Below are positions 45,801 to 56,114 of a stretch of 64,000 bases of DNA, piece by piece. Each line of letters opens with the position of its first letter. Position 1 is the stretch's first letter. A model generated the notes under the pieces. The model was not told where the DNA came from and did not search any database. It was given only the letters and a program-made list of their open reading frames with translations. The stretch is from the NCBI GenBank assembly GCA_001566295.1, contig KQ964246.1, positions 1,612,001-1,676,000 of the forward strand, given 5' to 3'. The translations under genes and the position numbers were made by a program. Source of the stretch: Microdochium bolleyi. Its lineage: Eukaryota > Ascomycota > Sordariomycetes > Xylariales > Microdochiaceae.

Positions 45801-47203
45801 TCCCGCCAGCCAGGTGTAGAGGTGTGAACTTCTCATCCTTCCACGTCACTCTCTGTCCACCTTCCACTCATGGACGTTTTCCTAGACTCTCGTCTGCATA
45901 CTCCAGCATACCACCCAGCGTTTTTCTTTCTTGCCTTACACATTGCCCAATGTTTACATCGCCATACGGAGCAGGTCGGCGGAATCACCACGGATACGGA
46001 GCCACAGTCTCTGGAAGATCTGTGCTACTCCATACTGCAGCCCGTTAATTAGGATCTACTTTGCTCTTTTGTTTACCTGTAGCACAGCATGGCGTACTCT
46101 TGATACCCTTCTCATAGCTTGAATTTTACACAGCCAAGACTTTACAATTTCCACGCGCACTTCCGGTAATCCATGAAGTGCAAGGGCATTGGCTTGAAAC
46201 CACGACACGCGTGCTCTCGAGCACTGTGCACCCTAGCTGCTTGAATAGGGTAGTGTATATGTGGATGCGCGGGAGCGCCCGCCGTTGCCGCTGAAGAATA
46301 CCAGGGCCGAGATTACAGTGCATGCAGCCAAGAAGCAAGAGACCTGTTGTTGGGTCGGGAAGCGAGCTCGGCATTGCACAATGCACACGAGCAGTGAGCT
46401 CCCTTGACGGTGGTCGTCTAATTATTATAAGTAGGGCCCGCATTCGGGTCGTCACACAGGCGGGCCGGCTGCTTGCGGCGAGACCGTGTGGGGATCGTGG
46501 CGCGCGCTTAAGAGAACGTCGGAGGGTCTCTGGCCAACGCGGCTCTCATGTAACCGCATCTTTTCTTGTCCGTCCTGTCTGAGTGAGGGGCCATCCCCGC
46601 CTGAGCCGGTCCTGATGGCCTGGTGAAGATGGCCGGTCCCGTTGCCATGCTTGCAGGAAAGCGCACGATGAGACGAAGTTTTTGAGTGCGGTACAGCCAA
46701 GCCAAGGGTCGCTGAGAAGATCATGCCCTGGAGGCCGTGAGCAGCATGGGGCAAGAATGATGCTGCAAACAGAGACACACTTCAGCCAACAATCCACCTC
46801 CACCATGTCGAGGTGCCAACCTTAACCGGACCCTGCGCTCGCGACATGTCTCACCTCTCACTCAGCGCCCCAGCCCGACGTGGCAGACGGGGTGAGTAGC
46901 TGAAGCCATCGAACACCCTTCCCTTACCAGCCTATCTGGGCTGCTCGCCTCCGAGCCCGACCGAACTCCTACAGGGTCGCCCATAGTCAGACAGATGACT
47001 TGAGACTTCGTGACTGTTACACGAGACGTCACAAACAAACACTTTCTTCCCGCTTGCCTTGCCACTTGACACAATACATCACGAGCCCTCTCATGACACG
47101 TTGGGCGACACAACGGCCTGGCTAGCGGGCGTCTCTGTTCTCTCCCAACTAACAAGCGCCTTCGCCTGGCGCCAGCACCAAGGCACAACACGCGATTGCC
47201 ACC
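45801..47203. other. Intergenic region Cys-rich protein to GH47 gene
   Basis: About 1.4 kb in tandem orientation. A TATAAGTA box occurs at 46426-46433, 770 bases before the GH47 start, but no open frame with a domain follows it closely. The sequence just before 47204 is a leader ending GCCACC before ATG. No further gene was recognised. Confidence 0.55.
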
Positions 47204-49109
47204 ATGATCGCACAACGGCGCGGGCGGCTGCTCCCCTACGCAATTACCGCCATCATCGTCTTCCTCTGGCTGTCCCGCGACTATGGCAGCAACCTCCTGG
47301 ACGACGTGAGCGGCCACTACGAGGCCCCCGTGCGGCCGCAGTTCGAGCCCGGCGTCGTCGACGACCCGGACTACTTCTGGCGGCGCCTGCCCACGGTCCA
47401 CCCGGTCGACGAGATGCGCGCCCTGCCGACGGGCCGGCCCAAGGCGCTGCCGCGGATCCAGGCCCGGATCTTCCCCAAGGAGTCCGCGGCGGAGCGGGCG
47501 ACGCGGCTGGAGCGCCAGGCCGCGGTCAAGAAGACGTTCCTGCGCTCGTGGGACAGCTACAAGCGCTTCGCCTGGGCGCACGACGAGCTGACGCCCCTCA
47601 CGGGGTCGTCCAAGGACCCCTTTGGCGGCTGGGGCGCGACGCTCGTCGACAGCCTCGACACGCTGCTCATCATGGGCCTCGACGCCGAGTACGCGGCGGC
47701 CGCGCGGGCCGCGGGCCAGATCGACTGCAGTAGGACCGAGCTGGGCACGGTCAACGTGTTCGAGACGACCATCAGGTACCTGGGGGGCTTCCTCGCGGCG
47801 TACGACCTCAGCGGCGACCAGGGCATGCTCCGCAAGGCCCGCGAGGTCGGCGACATGCTGTACGTCGCGTTCGACACGCCGAACCGCATGCCCATCCCGC
47901 GCTGGGACCCCGCGGCCGCGAGAAAGGTCACGCCGCAGCAGGCGCCGGAGCATGCGCTGATCGCCGAGATTGGGTCGCTGTGCATGGAGTTCACCAGGTT
48001 GTCCCTGATCACGGGCGATCCGAAGTGGTTCGATGCGACGGAGCGGATCAGGGAGGCTCTGGAGGATCAGCAGGACAGCACGATGCTTCCCGGTGAGTAA
48101 ATATGACTCGAAGATGATGGACAAGCATGATCACGAATCGTCAGTGGTATGGGGGGTGGAGCGGCCCTGGCTAACACCTCGATCAGGAATGTGGCCCATC
48201 AGCGTCCAGCCCAAGTACCTCCGCTTCAACATCGACAACACCTTCGGCCTGGGCGCGATGGCGGACTCCGTTTTCGAATACCTCCCGAAGATGACGGCAC
48301 TGCTCGGCGGCCTGATCCCCTGCTACGAGACGATGTACAAGAACGCGATGGCCACCGCCCTCAAGCACACGCTGTTCCGGCCGATGACGCCAGACAACGC
48401 CGACATACGGATCGCAGGCACCGTCCACGCCGAGACGCGGGGCGGCAAGGTCGTCCACGAGCTGGAGTCAGCCGGCCAGCACCTCGTCTGTTTCGCAGGT
48501 GGCATGCTCACCCTGGGCGGCAAGCTTTTCGAGGAGACCGAGCACCTCATCGCCGGCCAGAAGCTCACAGAGGGCTGCATCTGGACATACAACGCCACAC
48601 AGTCTGGCATCATGCCTGAGACTTTCAGCATGGTCGCCTGCTCCAACCCCGAGGACTGCACGTGGGACGAGACGGACTGGCACCGGGGCGTCCTCAAGGC
48701 CGCGCACGAGAGCACGGCGGACCTGTTCAAGGCCGAGGACATTGTCCGGGAGTCGGCCCTGCCCACGGGCTTCACAAAGGTCAACGATGCGCGGTACATC
48801 CTGCGGCCCGAGGCGATCGAGAGCGTCTTTGTCCTTTACCGCGCGACGGCGCGGCGGGACCTGCTCGACACGGCGTGGCGCATGTTCGAGGCCATCGAGA
48901 CGCACACCGAGACGGCCATGGGCAACGCCGCCATGTCCGACGTGACGATGAGGGACGGCACGATCGGGCTGCACGACTCGATGGAGAGCTTCTGGTTGGG
49001 CGAGACGCTCAAGTACTTCTACCTCATCTTCAGCGACCCTTCGCTCATATCGCTCGACGAGTTCGTGTTCAACACCGAGGCACATCCGTTCCGGAGGTTG
49101 CTGAGGTAG
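47204..49109 (+). CDS. Class I alpha-1,2-mannosidase (glycoside hydrolase family 47)
   Basis: A 603-aa enzyme from exons 47204-48092 and 48187-49109 (94-nt intron, GTGAGT...GATCAG) that trims alpha-1,2-mannose from N-glycans in the ER or Golgi. The N-terminus is a type II signal anchor (LLPYAITAIIVFLWLS, residues about 10-25) after MIAQRRGR. GH47 landmarks: FLRSWDSYKRFAWAHDEL, GGWGATLVDSLDTLLIMGL, FETTIRYLGGFLAAYDLSGD, IGSLCMEFTRLSLITGD (acidic residue of the active site), LPGMWPISV across the splice, FGLGAMADSVFEYLPK, the paired cysteines in LVCFAGGM and CSNPEDCTW, LRPEAIESVFVLYRAT, and the C-terminal NTEAHPF with the calcium-binding Thr. The start context GCCACCATG is ideal. It has the membrane-anchored processing form, unlike the secreted fungal GH47 enzymes; ER versus Golgi is unresolved. 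Confidence 0.94.
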
Positions 49110-49180
49110 GCACGCTCACGGGCCGTTGGGCGTCTGCAGAGCAATCTGGGCGTGTGTATTTTCTTATTATGTCAGAGTCT

Positions 49181-49209
49181 AATAAAGAATTGCTCGCAAT
49201 GGCAATAAA
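49181..49209 (+). terminator. Tandem AATAAA polyadenylation signals
   Basis: Two AATAAA hexamers (49181-49186 and 49204-49209), 72 and 95 bases after the GH47 stop codon and within an A/T-rich patch, suited to direct cleavage of that transcript. Confidence 0.6.
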
Positions 49210-49705
49210 GGGCCACATTGTGACCATTGTCAAGGTACGCTTATGTGAAGTGGTGAGCGGGATGGACCTCTTAGAGCCGCAAACAGCCGAGCCGGCCTTG
49301 TGGAGTAGTAGGAGTGGAGTCTGGCCGCGGACCCTCGAGCCTCACAGTCCTGGATCCCCAAAGGTAATCGCCGAACGAACCCCGTACCTTAGGGCACTCT
49401 AATCTTTGCGTAATAGTCGTGTGTGCCTAACTGGGCGAGGAGCTCCCCTCTATCAGCTTCTCCAGAGATTCCCCGCTCTCCCACCTCAGCCACCACCCTG
49501 GCTCGCCAATTTCCCTCCTGCACCAGATACGTCGCAACTTCTTCTTGTTCGCGACACAGCCTCCCCGTTTCGTGTCAAAATCACCGTCGTCCAGTCTCAT
49601 CGCGCTCAATTGGCCCCGTTCGTGTCGCCGACATTGCGACTACCTCCCTCAACCTCTGCATACAGCGCCATACACCTCATCGACTAGCCCCTCACCACCT
49701 TCACG
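49210..49705. other. Intergenic region GH47 to SHR3
   Basis: About 500 bases: a short spacer followed by a pyrimidine-rich SHR3 promoter and leader. Nothing else was recognised. Confidence 0.6.
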
Positions 49706-50583
49706 ATGCCCGACAAGTTTGTTGATTGGTCGAAGACCACGACCTCCAAGGACTACCGGGGGTCGAGTTCCTTTGCGACGTTTATGATCGTCGGACGTAA
49801 GCTACTTCCTTCATGATGCTTGGTGTCAATGCCCGCTTGTCTGTACCTTAGTTTGCGTGCTGCAGCGCTGTAGAAAGGCGACTGTCATCACTAGCATCGT
49901 CGCGACATGTGCAACTGCGCAAGTGCGATCGCGGCTGAGCAAAGAGCATGACTTGGAATCCGTATTGCGCCGCTGACTCCGCCTCGCCCCCTCTAGCGAT
50001 CTTCTTCTTCCTCGGCATGATCTTCACCCAGCTGCCCTACGATTACCCGCTGCTGTGGACGTCGGCGCCCGTCGATCCGGCCTACATCGTCGACCTCGAG
50101 ACGCACATCAAGTTCCTGCACCAGTCGCCGCCTCTTATCTCGCGCATGCTGAGCATCATGATCGGCGTGGGCTTCCTGGGCCTCTTCATCAAGCTCTTCA
50201 AGGCGTCCGAGGCCAACATGCTCTTTGACGGCGCCTCGCTCGTCATGTACCTCATCGGCGTGGGCATCTACGTGGCCAACATTGTCAAGGGCCTGCGCAT
50301 GGTCAGCATCGACTACTGGAACTCGGAGGACTACCTGCGCGCGAAGGCCGAGGAGGTCGCCGGGCAGCAGAACGTGACGCTCGGCAAGGAGGACAGCCTC
50401 AAGGTCCTGGCTGCTAGCCACACCATCCTCGCGCTTGTCCTCATCGGTGTCCTCGTCCTCCAGGCCGGCCAGTGGTACGCTGAGCGCAAGGACCTCCAGG
50501 AGTCCGAGAAGGCACACGCCGATGCCCAACTCCAGGCCGAGCAGGCGCCCGGAAGCCCCAAACTCAGCAAGAAGAAGCAGTAG
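49706..50583 (+). CDS. SHR3: ER membrane chaperone SHR3 for amino-acid permeases
   Basis: A 225-aa protein from exons 49706-49796 and 49997-50583 (200-nt intron, GTAAGC...CTCTAG). It resides in the ER membrane and prevents aggregation of amino-acid permeases so they can enter COPII vesicles. Four hydrophobic segments are visible: FATFMIVGPIFFFLGMIFTQ (about 24-43), MLSIMIGVGFLGLFIKLF, LVMYLIGVGIYVANIV and ILALVLIGVLVLQAGQWY. The Shr3 signature LPYDYPLLWTSAPV follows the first helix, and the loop VSIDYWNSEDYLRAKAEEVA is also typical. The cytoplasmic tail is charged and ends in KKKQ; in yeast the tail contacts COPII coat subunits. The splice joins the two halves of helix one. Confidence 0.92.
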
Positions 50584-51775
50584 AGGGCAGTCGCCTGTTC
50601 TGTGACAGAACCGCCCCGTGCCTTAGCTCGCGTGGCTGCGCTGTCCAGTGCTGCGAGCCCTCGCGCTTCACTGGGGCTGAAGGTGATGTCTCTGTATACT
50701 GTTGTTATGCAGTAAGCAGGAACACATGTATCATTTCTGGTATAATAGCTTTCTCCTCGACAATGTAATGCAAAACGATCATGGTCCTTCGGGCTGGCGC
50801 AGTGTGGTCTTCGCCAACCTTGATTGTAATGCGCCGTGAATCAACAGAGTACCTACACTTACCTGGGCAATGTGACACCCATGGATGACATGACTGGAGG
50901 GAGCTGGGGGATCTTCCCCACTTTCCGTCGAAAGACGAATCAGGCGTCATCCCGATCCAGTTAGCTGGAAGAACCCCTATGACCGAAGTCATGGGGGACC
51001 CCATTTCCTCCTGGCACGTGAACATCGGCCAAAACAACCTCAAGCGATGCCAACTTCCAGCTTGACATTTGTGCGTGCAGATCTGCCGGATCGCTGGGCA
51101 GCCCCGGACAGAACCTAGAAATCAGCGGCCAGTGTTCTCGTCGCTACCCGCGCCTAGCTCGGCGAACCTTCCACGTTGCAGCAGCCAAGCTCGATGCCCT
51201 AACAACGGCAGCGGTACCCCGGCCACTTATATATCGCGAGCAAATCACCTCATTTCCGCAGCATCTTGCACCATCACCACCACCGACAGATCCAAGCAAC
51301 AGCGCAGGCTCGGCAACGAACCCCCACGAGCCGGTTCAGTGCAACACTCGCTGCAGCACGCGGAACAACGGCCAGATCCCGGAATCGCAATTGAGCTCTC
51401 TGATTCGCCAAGCAAAAAGCATCGAAGACATCCGATGCTCTGCAGGTGATAAGTTACCTAGTAAACCCGTTCCAACCCACGGCTGTCCCCGGCACTGGAG
51501 TCTTGTCTATGCAGGGCTAGAATCTGATCCCGCCCCCCATTGCGTCAACACTGCGTGGTGGCTTCCCGGGGCACGCCGTGCTGACAAGCCGCGATACAGC
51601 ATCGCAAGCTCTGCCCGAAGCAAGCCGGCAGGCCTCTGGTCTACGTACTTGCAAACACCTCGAGAAAGGGCAGCATCAGCGTCTTCGAGAGGACAGTTTT
51701 TGGCAGCGTTGCTTTTCCGACCAATCTCAGGTTTGAAGGGGAGGAATTGACGTGGGAGTGCCGAGGGACCAGAAC
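50584..51775. other. Intergenic region SHR3 to DUF202 gene
   Basis: About 1.2 kb in tandem orientation. Open frames at 51069-51449 and 51391-51750 lack domains and probably lie in the promoter and leader. TATATAT occurs near 51228. No RNA gene was seen. Confidence 0.55.
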
Positions 51776-52885
51776 ATGACCTCCAGCAAGTCCCAGCCCA
51801 GTTCCCGCAGGGGGTCGTCCTCCCGCCCGGGACATCCGCAGCAGCATCCGGCCCGGAACAGCTCGTCGGTGTCCTTCCACGAGCCCAGTCTCAAGCGCCA
51901 GTCCACCCAGGAGCGCATTGGCGAGATCCTAGAGGTGAGCTTAGTCTCCATCCCGTGCTTTGACTGCCGAAGCACACAATTACCCAGGGCTGTCCCTTGA
52001 AGTTCGCCCCACCAGAGCGGCATGCCGCCCGTTTCTTGTACATACGCTACCTACTTCACTCTGCCGGCCCAACCTCCGTGGCCATTTCCATGCCTTCCTC
52101 CAGCTAACGACAGAATTCTCTGCTCTGTCTGCTAGACTGGTCGGACCCGCGCCGACAACATGGTAGGTACTGCCACCGGCATCAGCCCCATGATGCGGCC
52201 AGTATCACAATCACCCATCACCGAGGATAGGCCAGATGAGACCACAGGTATCGTCACGGCCCAGCAGCAGCGCAACTACGACGGCACATACTCCAACGGC
52301 GCGCGGCAACGGCATTCAACGACGACAACACAGGAGCCCACGGCTGGCGGGGACTGCGAGCCTGATGCAGCATCGAACGAGAAGGGCTGGCTCGCCGAGT
52401 ATCTGGCGGGACTGTGGACGATAGAGTTGGAGAACACTGGCAGTGTTGCGCGAGACCACCTCGCTCTCGGTAAGCCGTTGCCAACTTCTCCCAACGAGAT
52501 GGCGGCATGATCAGCAACTAATGCCCAGGATGCAGAACGCACTTTCCTTGCTTGGCTCCGCACATCGCTCGGCTTCGCGTCGATCGGCATCGCTATCACG
52601 CAGCTTTTCCGGCTCAACACGTCGCTGGCAGACGGCCGCAACGATCCGCACTTCGAGACGATCCGGCACATAGGGAAGCCGCTCGGTGCGACGTTCATCG
52701 GCATCAGCATCCTGGTCCTGCTGCTGGGATATTTGCGGTACTACCAGAGTCAGCAGTGGGTGCTCAAGGGCAAGTTCCCGGCTTCGAGGGGTGCCATCAT
52801 CCTCGTGTCCCTGATCGCGTTCGCGCTGATGGCGGTGAGCCTTATCGTGGTCGTCGTCGTGCAGCCGGCCGGGCGTTCTTCGTAG
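51776..52885 (+). CDS. DUF202 (YidH-type) integral membrane protein
   Basis: Exons 51776-51934, 52136-52469 and about 52515-52885. Residues 1-50 are Ser/Arg-rich and disordered (SSRRGSSSRPGHPQQHP). Exon 2 is Thr/Ser/Pro-rich and ends in VARDHLAL, the start of the DUF202 domain. Exon 3 holds the rest of it: ERTFLAWLRTSLGFASIGIAITQLFRL, KPLGATFIGISILVLLLGYLRYYQSQ and ILVSLIAFALMAVSLIVVVVV, three membrane helices. The R-T-F-L-A-W-x-R-T core is diagnostic. The family is found in bacteria and fungi and its function is unknown; relatives lie near the VTC/SPX transporter-chaperone group. The last junction is unclear. The acceptor with the best branch site (CAG at 52528) would shift the frame, while AG at 52514 gives a 45-nt intron and keeps it, so I used 52514. 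Confidence 0.78.
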
Positions 52886-53676
52886 TCGGGAGCGACGGGG
52901 TTGTTTTGGTGTTTGGGGCGAGCATTTTTATCATGGCGTTAGTGGTCACTCGGAGAACTTGCTAGCATTCCTGGCGTTGGAAAGAATTAGGTCGAACACG
53001 CGAGTCAAACTGGTTCACACATCGGTAATTTGCAACTCTTGATCGCAGGTGGGTGAGAAAGGCAGTAATTGGTTCGAGGTTGGGCAAGATGTGGTCTTCA
53101 CCAGCGGCCTGCATCAGTGCCTGGAATACGCCAGACTGCTACGTTGTCACCTTGAAGCAGTCTATCAGATTATGAAGACATCAACATTCCCATACGTGCG
53201 TTGGTCTGGCCTTCGAGGACCCCGTCGAATGCCGGAGTGAGGTGGAGGCCTGCACTTCCGCCATGGTCCACTTTACCCGTCACTGGAGTCCTTGAGAAAC
53301 CCTCCACAACGTCATCTCAAAACAACGTGCTTCCACAATTCGGCGACCAGCCCAGGGCAGTCGTCTAATAACAGCGCCGGCCGGTTGTCCCCAACTTGGG
53401 ATTTATATCACCGCATTACCTGCTCCAGCCTGAGCAAGGAATACTCGGTCCACGGCCCACCGCTGAAGACGAGCGTGGTGGGGTCGAAGTTCATCGCATA
53501 TCAAAACGCACCTCAGAAGCACGTGAGATTGTTTACAGGATCATGGATCGCCCTTGACGGTCAAGCGCCTCGACAAACTTTAGGAACAAGATCCGATTAG
53601 TCCCACTTCATTGCCCGGGAACTCCCAGCACCAATCGAGCCAGAACCTCACACACAACAAGCCACAAACATCGACC
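52886..53676. other. Intergenic region DUF202 gene to helicase
   Basis: About 790 bases in tandem orientation: DUF202 3' end, then promoter and leader of the helicase. Short frames (53049-53240; 53292-53600) lack domains. Confidence 0.55.
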
Positions 53677-56114
53677 ATGGCTCCCGCTCCCTCCCCCGTG
53701 GACATCCCGGCCTTTGCCAGCACGCAGCTAGCGCTCCTCGATGTCGAGCTGGCCAGCGAGGTCGCCGAGACAGGCAGCCTGGTGTCCAGCAGCAGCCCGT
53801 TGGCCCTGCAGCGCGCGGGGCTCGCCATCACGAACCTCAGCGTCTCCTCGCAGCGCACGGGGCTCGGCGGGCGGACTGTTCTCGAGCTCGCGGCCGACAG
53901 CGCGACCGCGGCGGCGGGGAGCGGCGGGGAGCTCCCGCAGCACGGGATCCGGCCGGGCGACATCGTGCTCGTGGCCGAGCAGCCCGCGGGCAGCGCGAAG
54001 AAGCGCGAGCTCGCGGACCTGGAGAAGAAGGGAGCCAGGGGGGTCGTGGTCAAGGTCAAGAAGGACAGCGTCGCGGTGGCAATCAACGAAGACAGCGGCG
54101 GCAAGGACGGCGACGACAGGACGGCGGGGCTCGCGGCCGCGGGCAGGGTCTGGCTGGTCAAGCTGGCGGACGAGGTCACGCACAAGCGCATGAGCCAGAC
54201 GATGGACCGGCTGCACGGCATGGGCGAGGCCGAATACTCGATCTTTGTGAGGACCCTGTTCGGCCTGTCCAGCCCGTCCCCCGTGCCGCGCGACCTGTCA
54301 TCTGACCCAACCTATGGGGTCATCGACTGGGTCGACCCGAGCCTCAACGAGTCGCAGAAGGAGGCGATCCGGTTCGCGCTGGCGTCCCGAGAGATCGCGC
54401 TGATCCACGGGCCACCTGGCACCGGCAAGACGCACACCCTGATCGAGCTGATCCTGCAGCTCATCAAGCGCGACCAGCGAGTGCTCGTGTGCGGGCCGTC
54501 CAACGTGTCGGTGGACAACATCTGCGAGCGCCTCGCGCCGCACAAGGTGCCGATGCTGCGCCTGGGACACCCGGCGCGCCTGCTACCCTCCGTGGTGGAC
54601 CACTCGCTCGATGTGCTCACGCAGACGTCCGAGGCCGGGCAGATAGTCAAGGACATCCGGGCCGAGATGGATGCGAAGCAAGGATCAATCAAGAAGACCA
54701 AGAGCGGGCGCGAGAGGAAGGTGATCTACGGGGAGCTGCGGGAGCTGCGCAAGGAGTTCCGCGAGCGGGAGCGGCGCTGCGTCAGCACGCTCGTCAAGGG
54801 GAGCAAGGTCGTCCTGGCGACGCTGCACGGGTCCGGGGGCCACCAGCTGCGCGACGAGCGCTTCGACGTCGTGGTCATCGACGAGGCGAGCCAGGCGCTC
54901 GAGGCGCAGTGCTGGGTCCCCTTGCTGTCCGCGAGCAAGGCCGTCTGCGCGGGGGACCACCTGCAGCTGCCGCCGACGATCAAGTCGCTCAACAGCAGCG
55001 GCTCCAAGATCAAGCCCAAGCCGCGCAAAGAGGGCCAGGTCGTGCTGGACAAGATGACACTCGAGACGACGCTGTTCGACCGCCTGCTCGCGCTGCACGG
55101 CCCCGCGATCAAGCGCATGCTCACCACGCAGTACCGGATGCACGAGAAGATCATGCGCTTCCCGTCGGACCAGCTGTACGACTCGGAACTCGTGGCGGGG
55201 GAGGCCGTCAAGGCCCGGCTGCTACGGGACCTGCCGTACCCCGTCGAGGACATCGAAGACACGAGCGAGCCCGTCATCTTCATCGACACCCAGGGCGGCG
55301 ACTACCCCGAGAAGACGGACGAGGATGAGCCTTCAACGGGTGGCAAGGTCAGCCTCAGGACGCTGCTGGGCGAGAGCAAGAGCAACGAGTCCGAGGCCAG
55401 TCTTGTGCGGAGCCATGTGCGCAAGCTCGTCGACTCGGGTGTCAAAGCCGAGGACATTGCTGTTGTCACGCCGTACAATGGACAGGTCAGTAGTAGTCAC
55501 AGCCCAACCCGAACACACTTCTTTTTTTCTTTTCTTTTTTTCTTTTTGGACGCCAGCATGCATATGAAAAGCGTGGCGAGACTAACACGATGACTCGATA
55601 TACAGCTTGCTCTCCTCAGACCTCTCAAGGAACAGTTTCCAGGCATAGAGCTGGGTTCCGTGGACGGGTTCCAAGGCCGCGAGAAGGAGGTCGTCGTGGT
55701 CAGCCTCGTCCGCAGCAACTCCGAGGGAGAGGTTGGCTTCCTGGGCGAGAAGAGGCGACTGAACGGTAAGAAAACTTGATCGTCCTCGCAAGAGGCACGC
55801 ACGTGTATATTGTGTGACCGCCGCACTATATTTGCTTGCCTTCGTCAGTGAGGTTCCCCCGGCTAACCCGGCATTTTCTCTTCCTGCTCTCAGTCGCGAT
55901 GACCCGCCCGAAGCGCTCTCTTGTTGTCATTGGCGACTCGGAGACGGTCAAGAAGTGAGTCACAACCATCTTCTCAGTAATCAGAAACTTTCAGATAGCT
56001 AATCACATTTCAAATAACCTCCTCAGAGGCAGCAAGTTTCTCAAAGATTGGATGGCGTGGCTCGAAGACAATGCCGACCTGCGCTACCCAGATCTGGCAG
56101 ACCTCAACGCTTGA
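53677..56114 (+). CDS. HCS1: Superfamily 1B helicase of the HCS1/SMUBP2 (IGHMBP2) group
   Basis: A 705-aa protein from exons 53677-55485, 55606-55765, 55894-55954 and 56027-56114, all GT-AG and in frame. It is an ATP-dependent 5'-3' DNA/RNA helicase; yeast Hcs1 copurifies with DNA polymerase alpha. Motifs in order: the beta-barrel region (GIRPGDIVLVAEQ; GVVVKVKKDSVAVAI), motif Q/I with LNESQKEAIRFAL and Walker A GPPGTGKT (about 244-251), CGPSNVSVDN (Ia), Walker B/motif II VVVIDEASQ (about 398), GDHLQLPPT (III), MLTTQYRMHEKIM (IV), SVDGFQGREKEVVVVSLVR (V, exon 2) and VAMTRPKRSLVVIGD (VI, exon 3). No R3H or AN1 zinc finger is seen, as in fungal Hcs1. The start at 53677 (ACCATGG) was preferred to in-frame 53611 because family proteins start just before the DIPAFASTQLALL segment. 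Confidence 0.93.

Noticed and set aside
46862..48124. 420-codon minus-strand frame under the GH47 gene
   Set aside because: Antisense shadow; the sense strand encodes a clear alpha-mannosidase with correct motifs and splice.
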